DNA of 18,552 bases, taken from the NCBI GenBank assembly GCA_964637185.1, contig CAZWVB010000013.1, positions 1-18,552 on the forward strand, written 5' to 3'. The notes beneath the pieces are model-generated. The model did not search any database. It saw nothing but the letters and a program-made list of their open reading frames with translations, and was not told the DNA's origin. The number at the start of each line of letters is the position of its first letter. Positions within the stretch are counted from its first letter, which is position 1. The position numbers were made by a program, and so were the translations under genes. This DNA is from CAZSVP01 sp964637185. Lineage in GTDB: Bacteria > Patescibacteriota > Saccharimonadia > CAILAD01 > BJGX01. Positions 1 to 6,726 of this stretch are shown here, piece after piece.

Positions 1-825
1 AGTCTGGGGTTTGTACAGCTACAACCGTCGGAGTTTGCCAAGCTGATATGCATCATATTCTTTTCCAAATACACCGCCGATCAGCAACTACTAGGCCGAC
101 CCTGGCAGTATCTGCTCAAAAGCATTGCGCTACTGGCTATACCAACAGCACTGGTACTGGCACAGCCCGATCTTGGTACGGCTTCGGTGTTTGTGATCAG
201 CTGGCTAGCCATCGTACTAAGCTCCAAAGTGCCCAAACTACCGCTACTCGCTATCTTATTGGCGGCGCTGCTGATGCTGCCGCTGGGCTACAAATTCTTG
301 GCCCCGTATCAGAAGCAACGTGTCGATAGTTTCTTGCAAAATCACAGTGACAAACAGGGCAGCGGCTACAACGTCAAACAAGCCCAGATAGCTATCGGCT
401 CGGGTGGCCTGTGGGGACGGGGATTGATGTCGGGCTCGCAAAGCGAGGGCAATTTCTTGCCCAGCCAGAGTACCGATTTTGTATTTGCGGTGGTATCGGA
501 GAAGCTGGGCTTTGTGGGTGCTAGCCTGTTGATAGTGGCGCTTTATTACATTGTATTTCAGGTGCTGCTGATCGGCTACCGGGCGACTGACTGGTTTGGT
601 ACGCTGCTTTGTATTGGTATCGGGGCTATGCTATTTATCCATGTCACGGTCAATGTTGGTATGAATCTTGGTATCTTACCAGTGACAGGTATTCCTCTGA
701 TATTCGTGTCACTGGGTGGCAGCAGCTTGATAGTACTGCTGGCTAGTATTGGCATAGTATTAAGTGTCGCGCTCCGCTCACAGCGTTTGCCTCGCTACCA
801 AGAGGATGACAGGGTAGTGTACTGA
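1..825 (+). CDS. rodA: RodA/FtsW-family SEDS peptidoglycan polymerase, 3' portion (5' end outside window)
   Basis: The reading frame is open from base 1 and ends at TGA 823-825, giving 274 residues of a protein that normally has about 370, so roughly 100 N-terminal residues lie outside the window. SEDS-family blocks are visible: QPSEFAKL near bases 22-45, QPDLGTA near 163-183, AIGSGGLWGRG near 388-420, the TDFVFAVVSEKLGFVGA block near 475-525 (the region carrying the aspartate known to be essential in SEDS polymerases), and NLGILPVTGIPL then SLGGSS near 664-726. The remainder is a series of hydrophobic membrane segments. The family polymerises glycan strands from lipid II, working with a class B PBP for elongation (RodA) or division (FtsW). 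The short C-terminal tail favours RodA, but FtsW is not excluded. The stop overlaps the ATG of the next gene by one base (TGATG), so the two are probably translationally coupled. Confidence 0.9.
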   Translation, partial: SLGFVQLQPSEFAKLICIIFFSKYTADQQLLGRPWQYLLKSIALLAIPTALVLAQPDLGTASVFVISWLAIVLSSKVPKLPLLAILLAALLMLPLGYKFLAPYQKQRVDSFLQNHSDKQGSGYNVKQAQIAIGSGGLWGRGLMSGSQSEGNFLPSQSTDFVFAVVSEKLGFVGASLLIVALYYIVFQVLLIGYRATDWFGTLLCIGIGAMLFIHVTVNVGMNLGILPVTGIPLIFVSLGGSSLIVLLASIGIVLSVALRSQRLPRYQEDDRVVY

Positions 826-1367
826 TGGTACTGCGGCGTCGGCGCAATTTGTTGGTACTACCAATACTGATAGTAGTGGGTATACTGATGATCTGGCGCG
901 GTTGGCAACAAAGCCAGCCCCAATCCAGCGTGGTGGCCGGTGGTGATCTGCGACTAGTCCGCGCGGTCGACGGCGACACCATCGATGTTCAAGAGCACGG
1001 GGTCAGCAAAACCATCCGGCTGATCGGTATCAACACGCCAGAGACAGTCGATCCGCGCAAGCCGGTGCAGTGCTACGGTCACGAAGCCAGTGATCATACC
1101 AAGCAGCTCACCGCTCAGGGTATCGCCCGACTCGAGATCGATCCACTGGTTGGTGACACCGACAAATATGGTCGTGAGCTGCGTTATGTCTGGCTAGCTG
1201 ATGGCAAGATGCTCAACCGCGAGCTGGTCGCCGATGGCTATGCCTACGAGTACACCTACCAAAGTCAGCCGTATAGCCACCAGGCAGAGTTCAAATCGCT
1301 GGCCAAACAAGCCCAGACTCGTGAGCTTGGGCTGTGGAGTCCATCGACTTGCAATGGCAAGCTCTAG
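825..1367 (+). CDS. Membrane-anchored thermonuclease (SNase/TNase domain)
   Basis: 180 residues. An Arg-rich start (RRRR) and a hydrophobic helix at about residues 8-24 form a signal anchor, placing the nuclease domain outside the membrane. The staphylococcal-nuclease fold is recognised by VDGDTIDV (48-55), RLIGINTPE (65-73), DKYGRELRYVWL (113-124) and NRELVADGYA (131-140). Catalytic equivalents are present: D51, R65, E73 and R117. The calcium-ligand position Asp40 of S. aureus nuclease is Asn70 here, a variant I have seen as common in bacterial homologues. These enzymes cut DNA and RNA with calcium, here plausibly at the cell surface for nucleotide scavenging or DNA uptake (inference). Its ATG overlaps the rodA-type stop by one base, so it is likely expressed by coupling with that gene. 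Confidence 0.9.
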   Translation: MVLRRRRNLLVLPILIVVGILMIWRGWQQSQPQSSVVAGGDLRLVRAVDGDTIDVQEHGVSKTIRLIGINTPETVDPRKPVQCYGHEASDHTKQLTAQGIARLEIDPLVGDTDKYGRELRYVWLADGKMLNRELVADGYAYEYTYQSQPYSHQAEFKSLAKQAQTRELGLWSPSTCNGKL

Positions 1368-1375
1368 CTCGGCGG

Positions 1376-1404
1376 TTGGTTTCGTATGCCAACTCTAGTA
1401 TTAT
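1376..1404 (+). promoter_or_regulatory. Promoter for the STAS-like gene, leaderless geometry
   Basis: TTGGTT at 1376-1381, a 17-base spacer, and TATTAT at 1399-1404. Exactly six bases separate the -10 box from ATG 1411, so the predicted transcription start falls on the A of the start codon. No Shine-Dalgarno sequence precedes the gene. Predicted from sequence only. Confidence 0.6.
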
Positions 1405-1410
1405 GAGACT

Positions 1411-1776
1411 ATGAAACACAGCATATTTATCAATGACGATGGTATTATCGAGATCCGTTATGTCGGACCGATTGGCGACGAAGAGAATATGCAGCTGATC
1501 AAAGGCTCCTACGAGCTGATTACCAAACAAATCGACCAAAACCAGCCAGCACTGGTACTGGTAGATCTGTCACGGTCAGATCATTTCCACCCAGATATCA
1601 TCAATGCCAAAGCCATGCGCGATAGTGAAGCAGTCAAAATGGCTGGTTTTGGTGTAACAAATAGTGAAGATCGTGAAGCAGTTGAGAAGATAATACAACA
1701 ATCAACAGCAGGTGACCATGTACGCTTATTCGATAGTCGAGCTGAAGCTGTCGAGTGGCTACTTGCTGCCAAATAG
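1411..1776 (+). CDS. SpoIIAA/STAS-like domain protein
   Basis: 121 residues, no signal peptide or membrane helix, so cytosolic. The alternating beta/alpha pattern, a central buried strand PALVLVDLS (46-54) and the C-terminal LFDSRAEAVEWL (106-117) resemble the SpoIIAA-like family (PF11964), a STAS/SEC14-type fold. I recognise the fold by its pattern, not by a catalytic motif, and the biological role is unknown. The gene has no SD and a promoter placed for a leaderless start at ATG 1411. The next gene begins four bases after the TAG stop, so the two are probably one transcription unit. Confidence 0.7.
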   Translation: MKHSIFINDDGIIEIRYVGPIGDEENMQLIKGSYELITKQIDQNQPALVLVDLSRSDHFHPDIINAKAMRDSEAVKMAGFGVTNSEDREAVEKIIQQSTAGDHVRLFDSRAEAVEWLLAAK

Positions 1777-1780
1777 TGCC

Positions 1781-2248
1781 ATGGGTAATTCTGAAACCAA
1801 TCCCAGTGAGCCGCTCAAGAAAGAAGATGCTGTAGGCGCAGCAGGGCTCAAAAATATTGTCTTCAAACAACCAGAAGCGCCTTCTGGCGTTACCCAGAAT
1901 AAAGCTGTTGGCGTAGAGGGACTTAAGAATATTGTTTATCATACCCCAGCCGAGCCACAGCTGGACACTCAAGCTACTCAAACAGCCGAAACGCCAACTC
2001 CCAGCGAAGCAGTGAGAAAACGTCAACAGGTCGAGCACTTTTTGCATACTGGCGAGAAGACTGATAGTATTCCGCCAGTTGAAGATATGCCGCCAGCCAC
2101 TGTTGATTCATCGACCAAAGATGAGCTAAGTCATCTACCACCACCGCCACCACCACCGCCACCACCACCCGAACAGACCAAGCCTACAGAGCCATATCAG
2201 GCACCGATCGATCCCAACAATCCTTGGGGCCGCGACCTCCGCGACTGA
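1781..2248 (+). CDS. Low-complexity proline-rich protein with an 11-proline run and a repeated GLKNIV motif
   Basis: 155 residues from ATG 1781, four bases after the preceding stop; longer starts would overlap the upstream gene heavily. No SD is visible, so translation probably depends on re-initiation after the STAS-like gene. The N-terminal third has an imperfect duplication: DAVGAAGLKNIVFKQPEAP (16-34) and KAVGVEGLKNIVYHTPAEP (41-59). A charged segment follows (77-92), then a spacer rich in Pro, Ser, Thr and Asp, then exactly 11 consecutive prolines (120-130), and a tail ending DPNNPWGRDLRD. No membrane segment or catalytic motif is seen; it is probably largely disordered. I do not recognise the family. 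The proline run would require EF-P for translation and could act as a linker or a ligand for a proline-binding partner (inference). Confidence 0.75.
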   Translation: MGNSETNPSEPLKKEDAVGAAGLKNIVFKQPEAPSGVTQNKAVGVEGLKNIVYHTPAEPQLDTQATQTAETPTPSEAVRKRQQVEHFLHTGEKTDSIPPVEDMPPATVDSSTKDELSHLPPPPPPPPPPPEQTKPTEPYQAPIDPNNPWGRDLRD

Positions 2249-2328
2249 GCCAAGATTGTACATTCGCTATTGGGTTTGCTAAAGTGGGTGGCAATGCGCC
2301 AATGGCGTGTATCTTGAGAGGGGGAGAT

Positions 2329-3534
2329 ATGCCCAGAAAAAATGACGAGCTCGACGATCTTGAGCTAGACATACTAGAGGAGCTTGCCCGCCAGGGTGCT
2401 GTGGCAGACAGCCCAGACGCTGCTACAGATCTTGCCTATCGGATCAACCACCGACCTGGCACAGTGGTCAACGCTCGGATTCGCCGCCTGGAGGCACTGG
2501 ATCTGGTCAAAGTGACCAACAATGGTGGCAGACATATGCAGGGCATCGCGGTGACCCGCGCGGGTTGCCGAGCTGTCGAGCTCAGCCCAAGACTTGCTGA
2601 CAAACCACCTGCGCCACCAACGCAGCGGCCAAACACGTCGTTGGGCTCACCTGCACTGCCGCCACATGCCAAGCCACCGGCACAAGCCAAGCCAGCTGCA
2701 TCGCAGACTGGACAGACACGAGCCAGGGTTGCTACCGGAGGCTCGATCCACGCGGTCGATCGCCAACTACTACTGGCCCTGGCCAAAGACTCGGTCGTTA
2801 GCAATGCTGGCAAGGCCACTGCTGTGCTGGCACGCCGTAGCGGGGTAGAGGCTGGTCCGGCGCTGAGCAATCGGCTGCGAGCCATGGATGAGCTCGGCTA
2901 TATCGAGCGATTCATCGATGGCCGTCGTACCTACCGGATCGCTATCACCGACAACGGTCGAGCGCGGCTTCAGACCGAAGAGTCGACAGCGAGCTCTGCG
3001 GCTGACAGTCCGGCGGACGATCAGCCGCCAGACCCGGCTGACAACCAACCACAGCCTGATGACAACGACCCGCCTGAGCCGATCGCAGCCGCAGCAGAAC
3101 AGCAGCCGGTGGCGCGTGGCCCGAAGCTGACCGAGCAGGACTGCGCGGTCCTAAATGCTCTTCTTGAGGGGCCGATCAGCGATGAGCGCAACGCCACAGG
3201 ACTGCTGGCTACTCGCATCGGCGTGGAACGTACCAATAACTTCTCCAACCGGATGAAGTGGCTGGACGATCGCGGCTACATCGAGCGTGAGGTGCCCAGC
3301 AAGTTCACCACGCGGATCGCTATCACGGAGCTTGGTTGCCAAGTGCTGGCAGATCAGACCGGTCTCGATGTCCAGGCACTGCGCTTGGCTACTTGCGAGC
3401 TTCAGTTGGCTCAGCTCAGCGATGAATTGGAGATGCGCCGAGAGCAGATCGCTCAGCTCAAGTTAGAGCTAGCATTGCTGCGCCGTACCGAGGAGCGCTA
3501 CCATCAGATAGCGTCTATCGTGGCTCAGCCGTAG
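2329..3534 (+). CDS. Triple winged-helix protein with C-terminal coiled coil, putative DNA-binding regulator
   Basis: 401 residues. ATG 2329 is chosen because a strong SD (AGGGGGAG, 2319-2326) sits just upstream; the frame is open further upstream but would overlap the previous gene. Three related domains follow one another: residues 8-84, 144-215 and 268-341. Each has an N-terminal helix, a recognition-helix block of the type (S)NRLRAMDELGYIER or NRMKWLDDRGYIER, and a beta wing ending in RIAIT plus a short helix. Pro/Ala/Asp-rich linkers (90-135 and 216-265) separate them. Residues 350-392 have heptad-like Leu spacing, consistent with a coiled coil and oligomerisation. No enzyme motif or membrane helix is present. 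It probably binds DNA at several sites or in an oligomer. Codon use is more G+C-rich than in the neighbouring rodA-type gene. The target is unknown. Confidence 0.8.
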   Translation: MPRKNDELDDLELDILEELARQGAVADSPDAATDLAYRINHRPGTVVNARIRRLEALDLVKVTNNGGRHMQGIAVTRAGCRAVELSPRLADKPPAPPTQRPNTSLGSPALPPHAKPPAQAKPAASQTGQTRARVATGGSIHAVDRQLLLALAKDSVVSNAGKATAVLARRSGVEAGPALSNRLRAMDELGYIERFIDGRRTYRIAITDNGRARLQTEESTASSAADSPADDQPPDPADNQPQPDDNDPPEPIAAAAEQQPVARGPKLTEQDCAVLNALLEGPISDERNATGLLATRIGVERTNNFSNRMKWLDDRGYIEREVPSKFTTRIAITELGCQVLADQTGLDVQALRLATCELQLAQLSDELEMRREQIAQLKLELALLRRTEERYHQIASIVAQP

Positions 3535-3568
3535 TCGTGTTGGCATACTCACCCTGACAGGCCCTAGC

Positions 3569-3595
3569 CGAAGATCCCTTTGGCTGGGGTCTTCG
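3569..3595 (+). terminator. Hairpin downstream of the winged-helix gene
   Basis: CGAAGATCCC (3569-3578) pairs with GGGGTCTTCG (3586-3595) through a 7-base loop, giving a 10-bp stem with one G-T wobble. No T-tract follows, so intrinsic termination is plausible but not certain. Confidence 0.55.
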
Positions 3596-3665
3596 TGCCT
3601 ATGCATACTTGGTTGACAGTCGACATACTCTAGCCGAGCGCCGCAAAACAACGTAGTATAAGTAT

Positions 3666-4403
3666 ATGAGTGATCCAGAAAATCCAATCCTGCCTAAGCC
3701 TGAGGGTGATCAGGCATCACCAGATCTTACACCGCTAGATGAGGTTGAACTGCTTCGGCAACGCAACGCGGAGCTGGAAGCCGAAAACCTGCGTTTGCGT
3801 CAAAAGCTCAAAGAAGCCAACGTTGGGTTGTTTCACGATCGGCGTCGTATCCATGAGCTCGAAGACCAACTAGAGCGCGATGAGCAGACGGGTCTGGCCA
3901 ACGAAGCAACGCTCAATAGTTGGCTAGAAGCCTGTATACAGCGGGGTACTGCCAATCTTTGGTTGTTAGAGATAGATATAGACAGGTTCAAGGATGTCAA
4001 CGATACCTTGGGGCATCCGGCGGCGGATAGGGTGTTAATTGAGGTTGTGGGCAAGGAACTGCAATTATTAATCCGGCGCGGTGACATTGCCGCTCACTTG
4101 CATGGTGATGAGTTTGCAATTGCACTGGCTGGGCCCACGCGCGAGCGAGTAGAGGAGATTGCCCGTGGCTTGCTCGCTACTTCCAATAGCCTTGGACTTA
4201 GCAAAAACGGCTTTGTTGATATGGACGATCCAGCTCAAGCCTCTCAAGCCATTCAGGTGCAAATGAGTATTGGTGCTGTAGAATGGCATCCCGGTATGTC
4301 ACTCCAACAACTGCGAGAACAGGCCGACCAGGCACTGTACGATGCCAAAGAAGCTGGCCGCAACACATATGTCATAGGGTCTGATCGCCCTACTTCTACT
4401 TAG
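3666..4403 (+). CDS. Soluble GGDEF-domain protein with HGDEF signature
   Basis: 245 residues, no membrane helix. Residues 23-75 form a charged heptad-rich coiled coil, followed by a GGDEF domain (about 72-238) opening with RDEQTGLANEATLNSWL. Canonical blocks are DIDRFKDVNDTLGHPAADRVL-like metal and substrate residues around 104-124, MSIGAVEW (200-207) and ADQALYDAKEAGRNTYV (220-236). The signature reads H146-G-D-E-F150 instead of GGDEF, and the usual Arg two residues earlier is His144. The RxxD inhibitory-site motif is intact (R137, D140). The family makes cyclic di-GMP from two GTP. The His at the first signature position makes activity uncertain: it may be active, or a GTP or c-di-GMP binding form. 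No SD is present; TAGTAT/TATAAG sequences lie within 12 bases of the ATG. Confidence 0.85.
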   Translation: MSDPENPILPKPEGDQASPDLTPLDEVELLRQRNAELEAENLRLRQKLKEANVGLFHDRRRIHELEDQLERDEQTGLANEATLNSWLEACIQRGTANLWLLEIDIDRFKDVNDTLGHPAADRVLIEVVGKELQLLIRRGDIAAHLHGDEFAIALAGPTRERVEEIARGLLATSNSLGLSKNGFVDMDDPAQASQAIQVQMSIGAVEWHPGMSLQQLREQADQALYDAKEAGRNTYVIGSDRPTST

Positions 4404-4508
4404 ACTTTTACGTAGATCACGGATCTAGCCGGAGACTTCTTTGGCTGTCGTCACCATCTGATATGTGGTACGTTATAAGATGAGTTATCTGTAACAATAC
4501 ATAGAGCT

Positions 4509-5687
4509 ATGAATCTACTCGATCTGATTATAATAATAGCTGTCATATTGGGTGCGGCACGCTGGACCAAGATTGGTCTGGTCCAAGGTCTGTTCTCGTT
4601 GTTTGGCCTGCTGACGGGATTGCTTGTTGGCGTGCTGATTGCTCCCTACGCGATGCGATTGTTTGATACTCCGACCACTCGCTTCTTGGCTATGCTACTG
4701 ACCATCACAATCATAGCGGCCATTTTTGATAGTATCTTTGAGACACTAGGCCACAGGCTATCGCAGCGTATCAGCCAAAATCAGCGAGCTACCCAGGCCA
4801 ATGCCATAGCCGGCGGAGCTGTTGGCGCGCTAGTCATGCTGCTATTTGCCTGGATAGCGGCCGCTATCGTGGTAGCTAGTCCGTACCAGAGCTTCAATAG
4901 CCAGATCCAGAACTCCTATATCATCAGCCAGCTCAACCGCCGCTTGCCAGCCGCACCACCACTGGTAGCCAGGCTCAATGGCTTGGTCCAGCCGCTAGAC
5001 TTCCCACAAGTCTTCGCCGGTATCCCGCCCAAGCTAGCCCCACCTGTCAGCACTGCCAGCTCAGCTACTGTCCAGTCGGCTGTCAAAGCCGCTGGGCTGT
5101 CGACCGTACGCATCCAGGCCAGTGGCTGCGGAGACAATCTGCAAGTTGGCTCCGGCTGGATAGCCGCCGAGGGTTTGGTCATGACCAATGCCCATGTGGT
5201 GGCCGGCACCGACAAGATCGATGTGGTCGACACCGAGGGCGTCCACCAGGCGCGTGTGGTCTACTACGACCCTGGGGCAGACATAGCTATCCTGCGCGCT
5301 AGTGGGCTAGTGGGCCGGCCGTTGAGTATCAGCAGTACGATCGTACCGCGCGGCCAAGAGGCTGTGATACTTGGCTTCCCGGGCGGTGGAGACTTCAATG
5401 CCCAGGCGGCGGGTGTGTTGCGCAGCATAGATGCGACTGGTCTGGATATCTACAGCCGGCGTAGCATCACCCGAAGTATTTATGAGCTGCAGGGGCATGT
5501 GGTGCGCGGCGATAGCGGTGGGCCGGTGGTGCTGGGCGACGGCACGGTGGTGGGTATGACCTTTGCCGCCGCAGCGGACGGCTCCAATGTCGGCTATGCG
5601 CTGACCTCTCCCCAGCTGATCGATGCGTTCAACACTGCCAAGAGCCGATCGGGCAGTGTGAGCACCATGAGCTGTATGGCCGATTAG
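4509..5687 (+). CDS. MarP-like membrane serine protease (CvpA-type membrane domain plus trypsin-like domain)
   Basis: 392 residues. The N-terminal part (1-125) has four hydrophobic segments of the CvpA/colicin V production type. After a linker, a chymotrypsin-fold protease domain (about 183-390) shows the complete catalytic triad: H229 in TNAHVV, D258 in DPGADIAIL and S336 in RGDSGGPVV. C207 (SGCGDN) and C389 (TMSCMAD) match in position the disulphide pair that, from memory, is Cys214-Cys395 of Mycobacterium tuberculosis MarP (Rv3671c, about 397 aa; triad His235, Asp264, Ser343). The protease would sit on the outer face of the membrane. MarP processes a cell-wall hydrolase under acid and oxidative stress; a similar surface role is inferred here. 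It is a single-gene unit, with hairpins downstream at 5703-5763. No SD is visible upstream of the ATG. Confidence 0.9.
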   Translation: MNLLDLIIIIAVILGAARWTKIGLVQGLFSLFGLLTGLLVGVLIAPYAMRLFDTPTTRFLAMLLTITIIAAIFDSIFETLGHRLSQRISQNQRATQANAIAGGAVGALVMLLFAWIAAAIVVASPYQSFNSQIQNSYIISQLNRRLPAAPPLVARLNGLVQPLDFPQVFAGIPPKLAPPVSTASSATVQSAVKAAGLSTVRIQASGCGDNLQVGSGWIAAEGLVMTNAHVVAGTDKIDVVDTEGVHQARVVYYDPGADIAILRASGLVGRPLSISSTIVPRGQEAVILGFPGGGDFNAQAAGVLRSIDATGLDIYSRRSITRSIYELQGHVVRGDSGGPVVLGDGTVVGMTFAAAADGSNVGYALTSPQLIDAFNTAKSRSGSVSTMSCMAD

Positions 5688-5702
5688 GCCCCAAAACGAC
5701 AA

Positions 5703-5727
5703 GAGACCCTAGAAATCCTAGGGCCTC
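5703..5727. terminator. Hairpin 1 at the convergent junction after the protease gene
   Basis: CCCTAG (5707-5712) pairs with CTAGGG (5718-5723) across a 5-base loop; outer GAG/CTC (5703-5705, 5725-5727) extend it after one A-C mismatch. It lies 15 bases after the protease stop. No T-tract. Confidence 0.5.
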
Positions 5728-5729
5728 GT

Positions 5730-5763
5730 GGGCTGAGCAGTCCTATTGCAGCTGCTCACGCCC
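5730..5763. terminator. Hairpin 2 at the convergent junction after the protease gene
   Basis: TGAGCAG (5734-5740) pairs with CTGCTCA (5752-5758), extended by GGGC/GCCC (5730-5733, 5760-5763) with one bulged C. It lies between the plus-strand protease gene and the minus-strand gene ending at 5806 and could serve either transcript. Confidence 0.45.
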
Positions 5764-5805
5764 GCCTCACAAGTTGCTCACGTACATGAGCATGGTTGGC
5801 TCCTT

Positions 5806-6162
5806 TCAGCCGATCAGTTCGCTGCCGTATGCCTCCAGCACACACTCGAGCGCATCGCCAAGACAGGAGTAGCCGAGCTCGAGCTGAGCGCTGAGCTCCA
5901 CACCGTCCTGGCCATAGGCCTCGTAGTGGTACTGGTAGCAGATGGGGCAGTAGCTGATGTAGACATCACCGACGTGGTGGCAGCCGTGCTCGGTGAGCAC
6001 GATCACCTCGTGTCGGCCACTGCTCACGCCCTCGTGGAAGCGCGTGATGTCAGTGTTTGAAGTGATGATGATAGCCTCGTATAGACTACCTCCTTGTGAG
6101 TGGTACAGTGACAAGCTAGAGTATACTCTTGTCCACCCAATAAATCGAGTACCTGACCTCAC
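5806..6162 (-). CDS. Cys/His-rich small protein of unknown function, start uncertain
   Basis: As drawn it begins at GTG 6162 and encodes 118 residues. The C-terminal half looks genuine: HGCHHVG, YCPICYQYHYEAYG and GYSCLGDALEC provide several Cys and His residues suited to zinc binding, and codons are G+C-rich like other minus-strand genes nearby. The plus-strand frame opposite is Val/Ala-rich shadow. A strong SD (AAGGAGGT reading 6095 to 6088 on the minus strand) and a possible -10 TATACT (6125 to 6120) lie inside the drawn ORF, suggesting the true start is near 6080. No ATG, GTG, TTG or CTG occurs there in frame; an ATC triplet run starts at 6072. So either GTG 6162 is used, a non-standard start is used, or the sequence has an error. 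I do not recognise the family. Confidence 0.5.
   Translation of the reverse strand: MRSGTRFIGWTRVYSSLSLYHSQGGSLYEAIIITSNTDITRFHEGVSSGRHEVIVLTEHGCHHVGDVYISYCPICYQYHYEAYGQDGVELSAQLELGYSCLGDALECVLEAYGSELIG
6088..6095 (-). promoter_or_regulatory. Perfect Shine-Dalgarno without an obvious start codon
   Basis: The minus strand reads AAGGAGGT here. The 5-12 bases that follow contain no ATG, GTG, TTG or CTG in the frame of the Cys/His-rich ORF. A TATACT box at 6125-6120 (minus) is placed suitably upstream for its transcript. Confidence 0.4.
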
Positions 6163-6163
6163 T

Positions 6164-6193
6164 CAAACGCCTCAGGCTAAGTTGAGGCGTTTG
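6164..6193. promoter_or_regulatory. Operator-like perfect inverted repeat over the VOC gene promoter
   Basis: CAAACGCCTCA (6164-6174) and TGAGGCGTTTG (6183-6193) form a perfect 11-bp dyad around an 8-base centre. The left arm covers the place of a -35 box and the right arm runs into the TG of the extended -10 (TGGTATAAT). No gene ends here, which argues for an operator over a terminator. It lies in the divergent space between the minus-strand Cys/His-rich gene and the VOC gene. Confidence 0.5.
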
Positions 6194-6200
6194 GTATAAT
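6192..6200 (+). promoter_or_regulatory. Extended -10 promoter (TGGTATAAT) for the VOC gene
   Basis: A perfect extended -10 element sits 25 bases before ATG 6226. There is no recognisable -35 box 16-18 bases upstream; instead the left arm of an inverted repeat occupies that region. Confidence 0.6.
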
Positions 6201-6225
6201 GTATCTATTAACCAAGGAGAATACT

Positions 6226-6615
6226 ATGCTCAATCTTAATTCAATCATGCTAGGCAGCGAAGACCCCAAGGCCCTGGCCGACTTCTATGCCAAGCTGCTC
6301 GACAAGAAGCCCGACATGGAAGAGGCTGGCTACATCGGCTTCATGGCCGGCAGCTGTTTTCTATCTATCGGTGCGCACGACAAGGTCAAGGGCAAGAGCC
6401 AGACTCCTGAGCGGATCATTTATTTCTTCGAGACTGACGATGTTCAGGGCGAGTTTGAGCGGATCAGCAAGATCGATGGTGCCGAAGTAGTGGCCAAGCC
6501 CTACCAACCAGCCGGCGAGCATAGCAAGTACTGGCTAGCAACCCTAGCCGATCCGGACGGCAATTATTTCCAGCTATCCAGCCCCTGGGATACCGACCAG
6601 CAAGACAAGAAATAA
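6226..6615 (+). CDS. VOC/glyoxalase-superfamily protein
   Basis: 129 residues from ATG 6226, chosen because SD AAGGAGA (6214-6220) lies five bases upstream; the longer frame from 6199 would start on the -10 box. The fold shows two beta-alpha-beta-beta-beta units: SIMLGSEDPKALADFYAKLL at the start, FLSIGAHDKV in the middle, then IIYFFETDDVQGEFERI and the terminal LADPDGNYFQLSSPW, a classic VOC ending. The family covers glyoxalases, ring-cleaving dioxygenases and bleomycin/fosfomycin-binding proteins. The usual metal-binding His/Glu set is not complete, so substrate and activity cannot be assigned. It is convergent with the minus-strand gene at 6727-7248, with two hairpins between them, and its promoter overlaps a perfect inverted repeat. 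Confidence 0.8.
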   Translation: MLNLNSIMLGSEDPKALADFYAKLLDKKPDMEEAGYIGFMAGSCFLSIGAHDKVKGKSQTPERIIYFFETDDVQGEFERISKIDGAEVVAKPYQPAGEHSKYWLATLADPDGNYFQLSSPWDTDQQDKK

Positions 6616-6631
6616 TCTATAAATACGAGAA

Positions 6632-6661
6632 ACGACCTACAGTTGTTTCTCTGTAGGTCGT
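6632..6661. terminator. Bidirectional hairpin 1 between VOC gene and minus-strand gene
   Basis: ACGACCTACAG (6632-6642) pairs perfectly with CTGTAGGTCGT (6651-6661) through an 8-base loop, 17 bases after the VOC stop. Confidence 0.7.
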
Positions 6662-6679
6662 GTAACCTTGTGGCACCTG

Positions 6680-6707
6680 GCGCCCCGCACCGTGTTGTGC
6701 GGGGCGC
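6680..6707. terminator. Bidirectional hairpin 2 between VOC gene and minus-strand gene
   Basis: GCGCCCCGCAC (6680-6690) pairs perfectly with GTGCGGGGCGC (6697-6707), loop of 6. It lies 20 bases beyond the minus-strand stop and is very G+C-rich. Confidence 0.65.
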
Positions 6708-6726
6708 GCCTCGAGGGGGGCTGGGA

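Noticed and set aside
1712..1780. Upstream start for the proline-rich gene
   Set aside because: Would overlap the STAS-like coding region by about 65 bases; ATG 1781 follows its stop closely.
2224..2328. Upstream start for the winged-helix gene
   Set aside because: Overlaps the previous gene and ignores the strong SD before ATG 2329.
2436..2885. Minus-strand ORF of 149 codons
   Set aside because: Arg/Ser/Ala-rich antisense of the winged-helix gene; no SD.
5746..6060. Plus-strand ORF of 104 codons
   Set aside because: Val/Ala-rich shadow of the Cys/His-rich minus-strand gene; TTG start without SD.
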